Origin: Bradyrhizobium valentinum
GTDB taxonomy: Bacteria; Pseudomonadota; Alphaproteobacteria; Rhizobiales; Xanthobacteraceae
NCBI RefSeq assembly: GCF_001440405.1
Contig: NZ_LLXX01000090.1
Span: 417-60,414, forward strand
DNA: 59,998 nt
Reading direction: 5' to 3'
Position numbers and translations under genes: made by a program. Shown here piece after piece: positions 51,966-59,998 of this stretch; position 1 is the stretch's first letter, and every line of letters begins with the position of its first letter. Below the pieces are notes generated by a model. It had not been told where the DNA came from, ran no database searches, and worked only from the letters and a program-made list of their open reading frames with translations.

Positions 51966-52032
51966 ATAAAATAAATAGGGCTGTGAGGCTGCCGGGGCGC
52001 TGCGAGGCTGCTCCAGCGGGTACCCCCGCATT

Positions 52033-52290
52033 TCAGACTTCCCAGTCCTCAAATCCGTATTCGCGATAGATGGCGGCGCGATCGGTGAGGGGATTCAGTC
52101 GGCATTTCGCCTGGGCCAGATGCAGGTTGAGGGTCCCGGGCTGGCAATTGGCGGCCAACAATTTCCGGATATCGTCGATCTGCTGCCGCGATTGCTGCGT
52201 CGGTTCAAGCTGCTCAAGCGCGACCAGCGCCGTCGCCAGCGCTTCCGTCATGACCCACTCGTCGTGGCCGGTGATTCCCTTCTTTGGCAT
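52033..52290 (-). CDS. Hypothetical protein (85 aa)
   Basis: It starts MPKKGITGHDEWVMTEALAT and runs through a helical segment (ALVALEQLEPTQQSRQQIDD) to YREYGFEDWEV. Soluble, no domain recognised. A start four codons earlier (52302) is equally possible. Confidence 0.6.
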   Translation of the reverse strand: MPKKGITGHDEWVMTEALATALVALEQLEPTQQSRQQIDDIRKLLAANCQPGTLNLHLAQAKCRLNPLTDRAAIYREYGFEDWEV

Positions 52291-52416
52291 TACGACCCGC
52301 ATCCTTTGTCAGGGCAACGGAAGCAATTCCCGGCCGACATCGTAGGCTCGCGTCCAAGTCGAGTCGAGAATAACGTCGAAATTGCGAATAGCGCGCCACG
52401 GCCAGCCTTATTTTGG

Positions 52417-52451
52417 GTGATCCCAACAGGATTCGAAACGGCGACCCGTGG
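52417..52451 (-). repeat. Partial copy of the 3' half of a tRNA, similar to tRNA-Arg
   Basis: TGATCCCAACAGGATTCGAA then ACGGCGACCCGTGG aligns with the 3' acceptor and T-arm of the tRNA-Arg at 52785-52861 (CGATCCCAGCAGGATTCGAA then CCTGCAACCCACGG), with about 27 of 34 positions equal. The T-loop core GGATTCGAA is kept but the stems no longer pair. This is how a decayed attachment-site duplication looks. Confidence 0.55.
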
Positions 52452-52479
52452 CACAAGCAGCTCGGCGGCGCATGACCGA

Positions 52480-52721
52480 TCAGTCCAGATTTTTGCGCTT
52501 TAGCCGCATTTGCGTATCAAACTTGAGGTCATATTTCCTTCCATCCGCACATACGGCATCGTCAACCTCGAACTGCTGATCGTCTTCGTCCAGCTCGAGC
52601 GTGCCGCCAGAACATCTCTCAGCCTGAACCGCAGTGGCTAGCCTTGCGCGTTCGTCCTCGGCAAGGCCGATACGGCGAGTATTGTTATCGATGTGATCAA
52701 TCTCGCTGCGCCTAGCAACAC
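52480..52721 (-). pseudogene. Small periplasmic PepSY-like protein with a one-base frameshift in the signal peptide
   Basis: The main frame holds a good mature domain: EDERARLATAVQAERCSGGT then FEVDDAVCADGRKYDLKFD and KRKNLD, a known type of short secreted protein with a DxKYDLxFD end. Its own N-terminus has no signal peptide. The neighbouring frame, starting at GTG 52721, gives LLGAARLITSITILAVSAL, a clear signal sequence. Adding one base at about 52661-52664 (GCCTTGCCGAG to GCCTTGGCCGAG) joins both into an 80-residue protein. This is either a real deletion or a sequencing error. Confidence 0.6.
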
Positions 52722-52784
52722 GGAATTGGTTGTTGGAACGAAGCCGAAACTGCAAGAAACTCTTATTGCATCGGCATAGGCGAA

Positions 52785-52861
52785 TGGCGATCCCAGCAGG
52801 ATTCGAACCTGCAACCCACGGAGTAGAAATCCGTTACTCTATCCAGTTGAGCTATGGGACC
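52785..52861 (-). tRNA. tRNA-Arg (UCU)
   Basis: GGTCCCA pairs with TGGGATC. D-arm AGCTCAACTGGATAGAGT, anticodon loop TTTCTAC with anticodon TCT, T-arm CAGGTTCGAATCCTG. CCA is encoded. Confidence 0.96.
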
Positions 52862-53177
52862 GTCCGGGCGGTAGCCGCCCTGGGTATCCGCCTTATAGGC
52901 CTTCCTTATCTAACACTGCCAATATGAAAAATCCGCTTTCCCGCCAAGCCGGTCGAACCGATTTCCTCAAGTTCGCGACTAAGGCAGACGGTGGGCCGTT
53001 TCGCATGGTCCGCCCCTGACACAAAGCCAGCCGCCGCTCGGGGGTGGCCCGGACCGCTTGGACTGCCGACGCCATGCATGCGACCTTTTCGCAAGCCGAT
53101 GTGACCGCCATCAGTCCGTCACCTTTTCGCGCCTTTTTTGACGTTACGCGGCCGTCGTCCGCGGCAGGGAGCCCATC

Positions 53178-56100
53178 ATGATCGGTTTGGTTCGCGCCAC
53201 AGTGATTTGCGCCACGCTGGCGCTTGGCCTGACGGCGGCAGGGGCCGCGGACAAGGCGTTCAAGCGTGACGAACTCGCCGATTCGGCGGTGAAGCTGGAG
53301 GCCCAGATCAAGAGCGAGGCCGGGCCGGTCGCGAAATCCTCCGCGACGCTGCGGGCCGATGCCGACGCCGCTTTCAAGCGCTCCGACTTCCGCGTGGGCT
53401 TGCAGATCCTCGGGCAGATCGCCGCCACTACGCCCGAAGACAGCGCCAACTGGCTGCGACTCGCCAAAACCATCTTCCAGATCCGTTCCGCCAGTTCCAG
53501 CGAACAGACATTCCTGTACGAGCGCGCCTCGACCGCGGCCTACATCGCCTATCAGCGCGCCGGCAACCAGGCCGAGGAGGCCGATGCGCTGGCCGTGCTG
53601 GGCCGGGCAATGTCCGAGCGCAAGCTGTGGCGTCCGGCGCTGGACGCGTTGCGGCTGTCGCTCGACATGCGTGAGGTCGCCGAAGTCCGCGGCCAGTATG
53701 AGAAAATGCGCGACCAGCACGGCTTCCGGCTTCTGGACTACACCGTCGATTCCGACGGGGCCTCGCCGCGGGCCTGCTTCCAGTTCTCAGAAGATCTCGC
53801 CAAGCGGATCGATTTTGCGCCGTTCCTGGCGCTCGCCGGCACCGACAAGCCGGCGCTGACGAGCGAGGGCAAGCAGCTCTGCGTCGACGGGCTGAAGCAC
53901 GGCGAGCGCTACAACATCAATCTGCGCGCCGGCCTGCCTTCCACGGTGAAGGAGACCCTGCCGAAATCGGCCGAGTTCAACATCTATGTCCGCGACCGCA
54001 AGCCGTTCGTGCGCTTCACGGGGCGCGCCTATGTGCTGCCGCGCACCGGCCAGCGCGGCATCCCGCTGGTCAGCGTCAATACGCCGTCGGTGAACGTCAA
54101 CGTGTTCCGGATCGGCGACCGCAATTTGATCAACACGGTGGTCGATAGCGATTTCCAGAAGACGCTCTCCAGCTACCAGCTCTCCGATCTCGGTAACGAG
54201 CGCGGCGTAAAGGTCTGGTCCGGCGAACTCGCGACCGCCTCGACGCTGAACCAGGACGTCGTGACGGCTTTCCCGGTCGACCAGGCGCTCGGCGACCTGC
54301 AGCCGGGCGTCTATGTGATGACAGCCGCGGCCAAAGGCCCCGGCAGCGGCGACGATGACGGCTCGCTGGCGACGCAATGGTTCATTGTCTCCGACATGGG
54401 ACTGACGGCGTTTTCCGGCAATGACGGCATTCATGTGTTCGTCAATTCGCTGGCCTCGACGGAAGCGGTCGCGAAAGCCGAGGTGCGGCTGGTCGCACGC
54501 AACAACGAGATTTTGGCCACCCGCAAGACCGACGATGCCGGTCACGTGCTGTTCGAGGCGGGGCTGGCGCGCGGCGAGGGCGGGCTGTCGCCGGCGCTTT
54601 TGACGGTCACGAGCGAGAAGGCGGACTACGCCTTCCTCAGCCTGAAGACCAACGCCTTCGATCTCACCGACCGCGGCGTATCGGGGCGCGTGGTGCCTCC
54701 CGGCGCCGACGCCTTCGTCTATGCCGAGCGCGGCGTCTACCGATCAAACGAAACGGTTTACCTGACCGCACTGCTGCGCGACGGGCAGGGCAACGCTTTG
54801 GCCGGCGGGCCGCTGACGCTGGTGATCGAGCGGCCGGACGGCGTCGAATTCCGCCGCGCCGTGCTGCCGGATCAGGGCGCGGGCGGGCGCTCGATGGCCG
54901 TTGCGCTCAATTCGGCGGTACCGACCGGGACCTGGCGGGTGCGGGCGTTCACCGACCCCAAGGGCTCGTCTATCGGCGAGACCACCTTCATGGTCGAGGA
55001 CTACGTCCCCGAACGGATCGAATTCGACGTCTCGGCCAAGGAGAAGATGATTAAGGCTGAGACTCCCGTTGAACTTAAGGTCGCCGGCAAATTCCTTTAC
55101 GGCGCGCCCGCCTCGGGCCTGCAGCTCGAGGGCGACATGCTGGTCGCACCTGCAGCCTCCGGGCGGCCGGGCTATCCCGGCTACCAGTTCGGCGTGGCGG
55201 ACGAGGAAACCGCCTCCAACGAGCGCACCCCGATCGAGAACCTGCCCGAGGCCGACGCCAATGGCGTTGCGACCTTCCCGGTGTCGCTCGCCAAGGCGCC
55301 GACCTCGACCCGTCCGCAGGAGGCGCAGATCTTCATCCGCATGGTGGAAACCGGCGGCCGTGCGGTCGAGCGCAAGCTGGTGCTGCCGGTGGCGCCAACG
55401 GCGGCCCTGATCGGCATCAAGCCGCTATTCGCTGACAAGAGTGTTGCGGAGGGCGACAAGGCCGAGTTCGACGTCGTGTTCGTCGGTCCCGACGGCAAGC
55501 AACTGGCGCGGGACGGCCTGCGCTATGAGCTCTTGAAGATGGAGTCACGCTACCAGTGGTATCGCCAGAACTCGTCCTGGGAATACGAGCCGGTCAAATC
55601 GACCAAGCGCGTCGCCGATGGCGACCTGACGCTGACATCAGATAAGGCGGCGCGGGTGTCGGTCTCGCCGGAGCCCGGCCGCTATCGCCTTGACGTCAAA
55701 TCGACCGAAGCGGACGGTCCGGTCACGTCGGTGGAGTTCGACGTCGGCTGGTACTCTGACGGCAGCGCCGATACGCCGGACCTCTTGGAGACCTCGATCG
55801 ACAAGCCGGATTACGCCTCCGGCGATACCATGGTGGTGTCGGTCAATGCCCGCACGGCCGGCAAACTGACCGTCAACGTGCTCGGCGATCGCCTGCTGAC
55901 GACGCAGACCGTGGACGTCAAGGAAGGCACGCAGCAGGTCAAGCTGACAGTCGGCAAGGATTGGGGCACGGGCGCCTATGTGCTGGCAACGCTGCGCCGG
56001 CCGCTCGACGCGGCGGCGCTACGGATGCCGGGGCGGGCGATCGGCCTGAAGTGGTTCGGCATCGACAAGAAGACGCGCACGCTTGAGGTCGCGCTGTCGC

Positions 56101-58388
56101 CGCCGCCTTTGGTGCGGCCCGGCACCAGCTTGAAGATTCCGGTCAAGCTCGGCGGACTCAACCCGGGCGAGGACGCCAAGATCGTGGTCGCTGCGGTCGA
56201 TGTCGGCATTCTCAATCTGACCAACTACAAGCCGCCGGCGCCGGACGACTATTATCTCGGCCAGCGCCGCCTGACGGCCGAAATCCGCGATCTCTATGGG
56301 CAGTTGATCGACGGCATGCAGGGCACCCGCGGCCAGATCAGGACCGGCGGCGATTCCGCCGGCGCCGAGATGCAGGGCTCACCGCCCACGCAAAAGCCGC
56401 TCGCGCTCTATTCCGGCATTGTCACGGTCGGGGCCGACGGCACCGCCGAGATCAGTTTTGACATTCCGGAATTCGCCGGCACCGCGCGGGTGATGGCGGT
56501 CGCGTGGAATGCGACCAAGCTCGGCCGGGCGACCATCGACGTCACCGTGCGCGATCCCGTGGTGCTGACGGCGACGCTGCCGCGCTTTCTGCTCAATGGC
56601 GACAACGGCACGATGAGTTTCGACCTCGACAATGTCGAGGGCGCACCCGGCGATTACAGCATCAGCGTGAAGACGTCGGGTCCGGTTAAAGTGACGGGTA
56701 GTTCGACCACGTCAGTCAAACTCGCGGCCAAGCAGCGGACGTCGATGGCGCTGGCGCTCGACGCCAGCGGCGCGGGCACCGCCAATCTCGACGTCGACAT
56801 CAAGGGCCCGAACGGGCTGACGCTGGCGCGGCACTATGCGCTCGACGTCAAGGCGGCGACGCAGGTGCTGGCGCGGCGGTCGATCCGGACATTGGCAAAA
56901 GGCGAGAGCTTGACGCTGACCTCGGACATGTTCTCCGACCTGGTCTCGGGCACCGGCAGCGTGTCGCTGTCGGTCGGCCTCTCCACCGCGCTCGATGCGG
57001 CAACCATTTTGAAGGCGCTGGATCGCTACCCCCACGGCTGTTCCGAGCAGATCACCAGCCGGGCGATGCCGCTGCTCTATGTCAACGATCTCGCGGCCGG
57101 CGCGCATCTGGCGATGGATACCGCCGTCGACCAGCGCATCAGGGACGCCATCGAACGCTTGCTGGCGCGGCAGGGCTCGAACGGTTCGTTCGGACTGTGG
57201 TCGACGGGCGGCGACGACGCCTGGCTCGATGCCTACGTGACCGACTTCCTGACCCGAGCCCGCGAAAAGGGCTTTGCGGTGCCGGACGTGCTGTTCAAGA
57301 ACGCGCTCGAGCGTATCAGGAACTCCGTGGTCAACGCCAACGAGCCGGAGAAGGACGGCGGCCGCGATCTGGCCTATGGACTCTACGTGCTCGCCCGCAA
57401 TGGTGCCGCGCCAATCGGCGACCTCCGCTATCTCGCCGACACCAAGCTGAACAACCTCGCGACCCCGATTGCGAAATCGCAGCTTGCGGCGGCGCTGGCC
57501 TTGGTCGGCGACAAGACGCGGGCGGAGCGGGTCTATGGCGCGGCACTCGATGCGCTGGCGCCAAAACCCGTACTTGAGTTCGGCCGCGTCGACTACGGCT
57601 CGGCGCTGCGCGACGCGGCGGCGCTGGTCTCGCTCGCCAGCGAAGGCAACGCGCCGCGGGCGACGCTGACGCAGGCCGTCCAGCGCGTCGAAGTGGCGCG
57701 GGGGCTTTCGCCCTACACCTCGACGCAGGAGAATGCGTGGCTCGTGCTGGCCGCGCGTGCGCTATCGAAGGAAACGCTGGCGCTGGATATCGATGGATCG
57801 CCGGTCAAGGCGGCGGTCTATCGCAGCTACAAGGCCGAGGCGATGGCCGGCAAGCCGGTCAAGATCACCAACACCGGCGATGCGCCGCTGCAGGCGGTGG
57901 TCTCGGTCTCGGGTTCGCCTGTTACCCCTGAGCCCGCGGCCTCCAACGGCTTCAAGATCGAGCGCAATTACTTCATGCTCGACGGCAAGCCGGCCGACGT
58001 CACTAAGGCGAAACAGAACGACCGCTTCGCCGTGGTGCTGAAGATCACCGAGGCCAAGCCGGAATACGGGCACATCATGGTGGCCGACTATCTGCCGGCG
58101 GGCCTTGAGATCGACAACCCGCGCCTGGTGTCGTCGGGTGACTCTGGCACGCTGGACTGGATCGAGGACGGCGAGGAGCCCGAGCATACCGAGTTCCGCG
58201 ACGACCGCTTCACGGCGGCGATCGACCGCGCCAGCGACGACAAGTCGGTGTTCACGGTGGCCTACATCGTGCGCGCGGTCTCGCCGGGCAAATACGTACT
58301 GCCGCAGGCCTATGTCGAGGACATGTACAATCCCTCGCGCTACGGCCGCTCCGGCACCGGCTCGGTCGAGGTGCGTCCGGCGAAATGA
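53178..58388 (+). CDS. Bacterial alpha-2-macroglobulin (YfhM type)
   Basis: A 1736-residue secreted protein with signal peptide MIGLVRATVICATLALGLTA ending near AGAAD; no lipobox Cys at the cleavage site, so it is soluble or otherwise held, unlike E. coli YfhM. It contains the MG-type beta domains (DRGVSGRVVPPGADAFVYAE, RGVYRSNETVYLTALLRDGQ, the bait-like region around residues 1020-1080) and the thioester motif HGCSEQ with Cys1288, as in thioester-forming members. A2M traps invading proteases in the periplasm. It overlaps pbpC by four bases (ATGA). GGGAG precedes the ATG. Confidence 0.93.
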   Translation: MIGLVRATVICATLALGLTAAGAADKAFKRDELADSAVKLEAQIKSEAGPVAKSSATLRADADAAFKRSDFRVGLQILGQIAATTPEDSANWLRLAKTIFQIRSASSSEQTFLYERASTAAYIAYQRAGNQAEEADALAVLGRAMSERKLWRPALDALRLSLDMREVAEVRGQYEKMRDQHGFRLLDYTVDSDGASPRACFQFSEDLAKRIDFAPFLALAGTDKPALTSEGKQLCVDGLKHGERYNINLRAGLPSTVKETLPKSAEFNIYVRDRKPFVRFTGRAYVLPRTGQRGIPLVSVNTPSVNVNVFRIGDRNLINTVVDSDFQKTLSSYQLSDLGNERGVKVWSGELATASTLNQDVVTAFPVDQALGDLQPGVYVMTAAAKGPGSGDDDGSLATQWFIVSDMGLTAFSGNDGIHVFVNSLASTEAVAKAEVRLVARNNEILATRKTDDAGHVLFEAGLARGEGGLSPALLTVTSEKADYAFLSLKTNAFDLTDRGVSGRVVPPGADAFVYAERGVYRSNETVYLTALLRDGQGNALAGGPLTLVIERPDGVEFRRAVLPDQGAGGRSMAVALNSAVPTGTWRVRAFTDPKGSSIGETTFMVEDYVPERIEFDVSAKEKMIKAETPVELKVAGKFLYGAPASGLQLEGDMLVAPAASGRPGYPGYQFGVADEETASNERTPIENLPEADANGVATFPVSLAKAPTSTRPQEAQIFIRMVETGGRAVERKLVLPVAPTAALIGIKPLFADKSVAEGDKAEFDVVFVGPDGKQLARDGLRYELLKMESRYQWYRQNSSWEYEPVKSTKRVADGDLTLTSDKAARVSVSPEPGRYRLDVKSTEADGPVTSVEFDVGWYSDGSADTPDLLETSIDKPDYASGDTMVVSVNARTAGKLTVNVLGDRLLTTQTVDVKEGTQQVKLTVGKDWGTGAYVLATLRRPLDAAALRMPGRAIGLKWFGIDKKTRTLEVALSPPPLVRPGTSLKIPVKLGGLNPGEDAKIVVAAVDVGILNLTNYKPPAPDDYYLGQRRLTAEIRDLYGQLIDGMQGTRGQIRTGGDSAGAEMQGSPPTQKPLALYSGIVTVGADGTAEISFDIPEFAGTARVMAVAWNATKLGRATIDVTVRDPVVLTATLPRFLLNGDNGTMSFDLDNVEGAPGDYSISVKTSGPVKVTGSSTTSVKLAAKQRTSMALALDASGAGTANLDVDIKGPNGLTLARHYALDVKAATQVLARRSIRTLAKGESLTLTSDMFSDLVSGTGSVSLSVGLSTALDAATILKALDRYPHGCSEQITSRAMPLLYVNDLAAGAHLAMDTAVDQRIRDAIERLLARQGSNGSFGLWSTGGDDAWLDAYVTDFLTRAREKGFAVPDVLFKNALERIRNSVVNANEPEKDGGRDLAYGLYVLARNGAAPIGDLRYLADTKLNNLATPIAKSQLAAALALVGDKTRAERVYGAALDALAPKPVLEFGRVDYGSALRDAAALVSLASEGNAPRATLTQAVQRVEVARGLSPYTSTQENAWLVLAARALSKETLALDIDGSPVKAAVYRSYKAEAMAGKPVKITNTGDAPLQAVVSVSGSPVTPEPAASNGFKIERNYFMLDGKPADVTKAKQNDRFAVVLKITEAKPEYGHIMVADYLPAGLEIDNPRLVSSGDSGTLDWIEDGEEPEHTEFRDDRFTAAIDRASDDKSVFTVAYIVRAVSPGKYVLPQAYVEDMYNPSRYGRSGTGSVEVRPAK

Positions 58389-59998
58389 GCGAGGTGGGCA
58401 GAAAAGACTCTCCGTCGTCATGCCCGGGCAAAAGCGCGAAGCGCGTCTTCGCGCAGATGTCCCGGGCATCCACGCCCTTTGGCGCGGACGGAGAAGGCGT
58501 GGATAGCCGGGACAAGCCCGGCCATGACGGCATTGGCGGTGGGCGCCGCCGCTTTCTGGGGATCGCGGTGGCTCTGGCCTTCGTGCTCATAGTCGTCACC
58601 ACCGCCTTCGCCGCCTGGGTTGGTTCGCTCGGGCCACTCCCGCTGGAGCAGGCGCGCAAAGTCTCGACTACGATCGTCGATCGCAACGGCAAGCTGCTGC
58701 GCGCCTATGCGATGGCGGACGGACGCTGGCGGCTGCCGGTCGATGCGAAGACCGCGGTCGATCCCGGCTATCTGAAACTGCTGCTGGCGTATGAGGACCG
58801 CCGCTTCTGGTCGCATGGCGGCGTCGATCCGCTGGCGCTCGGGCGCGCGGCGCTGCAGTTCGGTACTAGCGGCCACATTGTTTCCGGCGGCTCGACGATC
58901 ACGATGCAGCTCGCGCGGCTGATGGAGCCGCGGCGCGAGCGCTCGGTGTATGCAAAGCTGCGCCAGATCGTGCGCGCGTTTCAGCTCGAGCGGCAGCTCA
59001 GCAAGGACGACATCCTCGATCTCTATCTGGCGCTGGCGCCGTTCGGCGGCAATCTTGAAGGCATCCGCGCCGCCTCCATCGCCTATTTCGGCAAGGAGCC
59101 GAAGCGGCTTTCGCTCGCGGAAGCAGCATTGCTGGTCGCGCTGCCGCAATCGCCGGAACGCCGCCGGCTCGACCGTTATCCGGAAGCAGCGCACGCCGCA
59201 CGCGACCGCGTGCTGGCGCGGATGGTCGAGGATGGCGTGGTGTCGCAAGAAGACGCGGCACAGGCGAAGGCGACGGCGGTGCCGCGATTGCGCAAGCCGA
59301 TGCCGATCCTGGCGCCGCATTCCTCCGACGCCGCGATGGCAACGGTGACGGATACGCCGACCATCAAGCTCACGCTGGATTCGACCTTGCAGAAAACGCT
59401 GGAGGCGCTGGCGCGCGACCGTGCGGTGGCGCAGGGGCCGAACATTTCGGTCGCCATCATTGCCGTCGACAATGAAAGCGGCGACGTGTTGGCCCGCGTC
59501 GGCTCGTCGGATTATTTCGACGAGCGCCGTGCCGGACAGGTCGACATGACCCGCGCGGTGCGTTCGCCGGGATCGACGCTGAAGCCGTTCATCTACGGGC
59601 TCGCGTTCGAGGATGGCTTTGCGCATCCGGAAAGCCTGATCGACGACCGTCCCATTCGTTTCGGCTCCTATGCGCCGGAAAATTTCGACATGACGTTCCA
59701 GGGCACGGTGCCGGTGCGCAAGGCTCTGCAGCTCTCGCTGAATGTGCCCGCGATAGCGCTGCTCGATCGCGTCGGCTCCAGCCGGCTGTCATCGCGGTTG
59801 AAGCAGGCCGGCGGCAACCTTCTGCTGCCGAAGGACGAAGCGCCGGGCCTTGCGATGGGGCTGGGCGGCGTCGGCGTCAGCTTGCAGGATCTGGCGCAGC
59901 TCTATGCCGGGCTCGCGCGGCTTGGCGCGGCGCGGCCGCTCCGCGAGATCATGTTCGCCAACGACGATCGCGAGCCGATGCGGCTGATGGACCAGGCC
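58385..59998 (+). CDS. pbpC: Penicillin-binding protein 1C (5' part; continues beyond window)
   Basis: A bifunctional peptidoglycan synthase. After a polar N-terminus of about 55 residues a membrane anchor follows (FLGIAVALAFVLIVVTTAFA). Glycosyltransferase GT51 motifs: YEDRRFWSHGGVDPLALGRA and SGGSTITMQLARL. The transpeptidase part has SPGSTLKPFIYGL (S-x-x-K) and LQLSLNVPAIAL (SxN); the KTG box is beyond the edge. Pairing with A2M is typical: PbpC may mend damage after an attack sensed by A2M. The first 50 codons include a palindromic repeat (58412-58530). In-frame alternative starts after most of it are ATG 58457 and GTG 58499. Confidence 0.93.
   Translation, partial: MSEVGRKDSPSSCPGKSAKRVFAQMSRASTPFGADGEGVDSRDKPGHDGIGGGRRRFLGIAVALAFVLIVVTTAFAAWVGSLGPLPLEQARKVSTTIVDRNGKLLRAYAMADGRWRLPVDAKTAVDPGYLKLLLAYEDRRFWSHGGVDPLALGRAALQFGTSGHIVSGGSTITMQLARLMEPRRERSVYAKLRQIVRAFQLERQLSKDDILDLYLALAPFGGNLEGIRAASIAYFGKEPKRLSLAEAALLVALPQSPERRRLDRYPEAAHAARDRVLARMVEDGVVSQEDAAQAKATAVPRLRKPMPILAPHSSDAAMATVTDTPTIKLTLDSTLQKTLEALARDRAVAQGPNISVAIIAVDNESGDVLARVGSSDYFDERRAGQVDMTRAVRSPGSTLKPFIYGLAFEDGFAHPESLIDDRPIRFGSYAPENFDMTFQGTVPVRKALQLSLNVPAIALLDRVGSSRLSSRLKQAGGNLLLPKDEAPGLAMGLGGVGVSLQDLAQLYAGLARLGAARPLREIMFANDDREPMRLMDQA
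58412..58530. repeat. Interspersed palindromic repeat inside the pbpC coding start
   Basis: CCGTCGTCATGCCCGGGC and TCCCGGGCATCCACGCC, then GGCGTGGATAGCCGGGAC and AAGCCCGGCCATGACGG. The two ends are inverted repeats of each other. From memory this is a common Bradyrhizobium intergenic element; here its reading frame is open and continuous with pbpC. Confidence 0.75.

Noticed and set aside
52893..53720. 275-codon minus-strand frame before and over the A2M start
   Set aside because: Antisense to the A2M N-terminus, with Gln/Arg/Gly-rich shadow composition.
58418..59626. 402-codon minus-strand frame over pbpC
   Set aside because: Antisense shadow of the GT51 and transpeptidase domains.

Overview
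The window looks like chromosomal DNA of a Bradyrhizobium-type alphaproteobacterium (Nitrobacteraceae). The evidence is high GC throughout, strong similarity of the recognisable proteins to that group as I recall them, many tiny one- or two-helix membrane proteins of a kind common there, and hairpin-rich intergenic repeats of the type seen in Bradyrhizobium. All assignments come from reading motifs; no database search was run.

Layout. 1-5.7 kb: the C-terminal stub of a probable L,D-transpeptidase, an M23 peptidase, then efp divergent from epmA-epmB, i.e. elongation factor P with its two lysylation enzymes, and two small envelope proteins. 5.7-11 kb: aroG (DAHP synthase) behind a clear leader-peptide attenuator whose peptide carries Phe-Trp-Tyr-Phe-Ser-Tyr, then a PrsW-type membrane protease and an MFS transporter/M20 amidohydrolase pair. 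10.8-21.4 kb: tRNA-Glu, tRNA-Pro, PilZ, GST, glyoxalase I, a lone Flp pilin, a sirtuin, a double cold-shock protein, a DUF192 protein, a CAP protein and over a dozen tiny hypothetical genes. 21.4-28.4 kb: a nitrate/sulfonate/taurine-type ABC importer with a GntR regulator, divergent from a fumarylacetoacetase-family protein, a cyclase-family hydrolase and a Tat-exported amidohydrolase, which together look like an uptake and ring- or amide-degradation unit. 28.5-33.2 kb: a Gly/Arg/Tyr repeat protein, a NodU/CmcH-type carbamoyltransferase facing an OpgC-type acyltransferase, an NDUFS4-like complex I subunit and an Lrp regulator. 33.2-39.9 kb: a complete leucine/isovalerate pathway (TetR, ivd, mccB, mccA, mvaB). 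39.9-45.8 kb: a TRAP transporter with a DHDPS-family aldolase and a divergent GntR, plus a second TRAP binding protein with no permease. 46-52.9 kb: many small genes, repeats, two frameshifted genes, an AT-rich patch with an H-NS-like gene, and a partial tRNA copy near tRNA-Arg; this looks like a decaying accessory strip. 53.2 kb to the end: a large alpha-2-macroglobulin overlapping pbpC, the usual bacterial pairing.

Best leads: the three-aromatic attenuator of aroG; a palindromic repeat lying inside the N-terminal coding region of pbpC; the carbamoyltransferase/OpgC pair; the tRNA-Arg fragment next to H-NS and frameshifted genes; and intergenic repeats whose terminal CTAG supplies the stop codon of two genes. 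I found no CRISPR array, transposase, phage module or nod genes.
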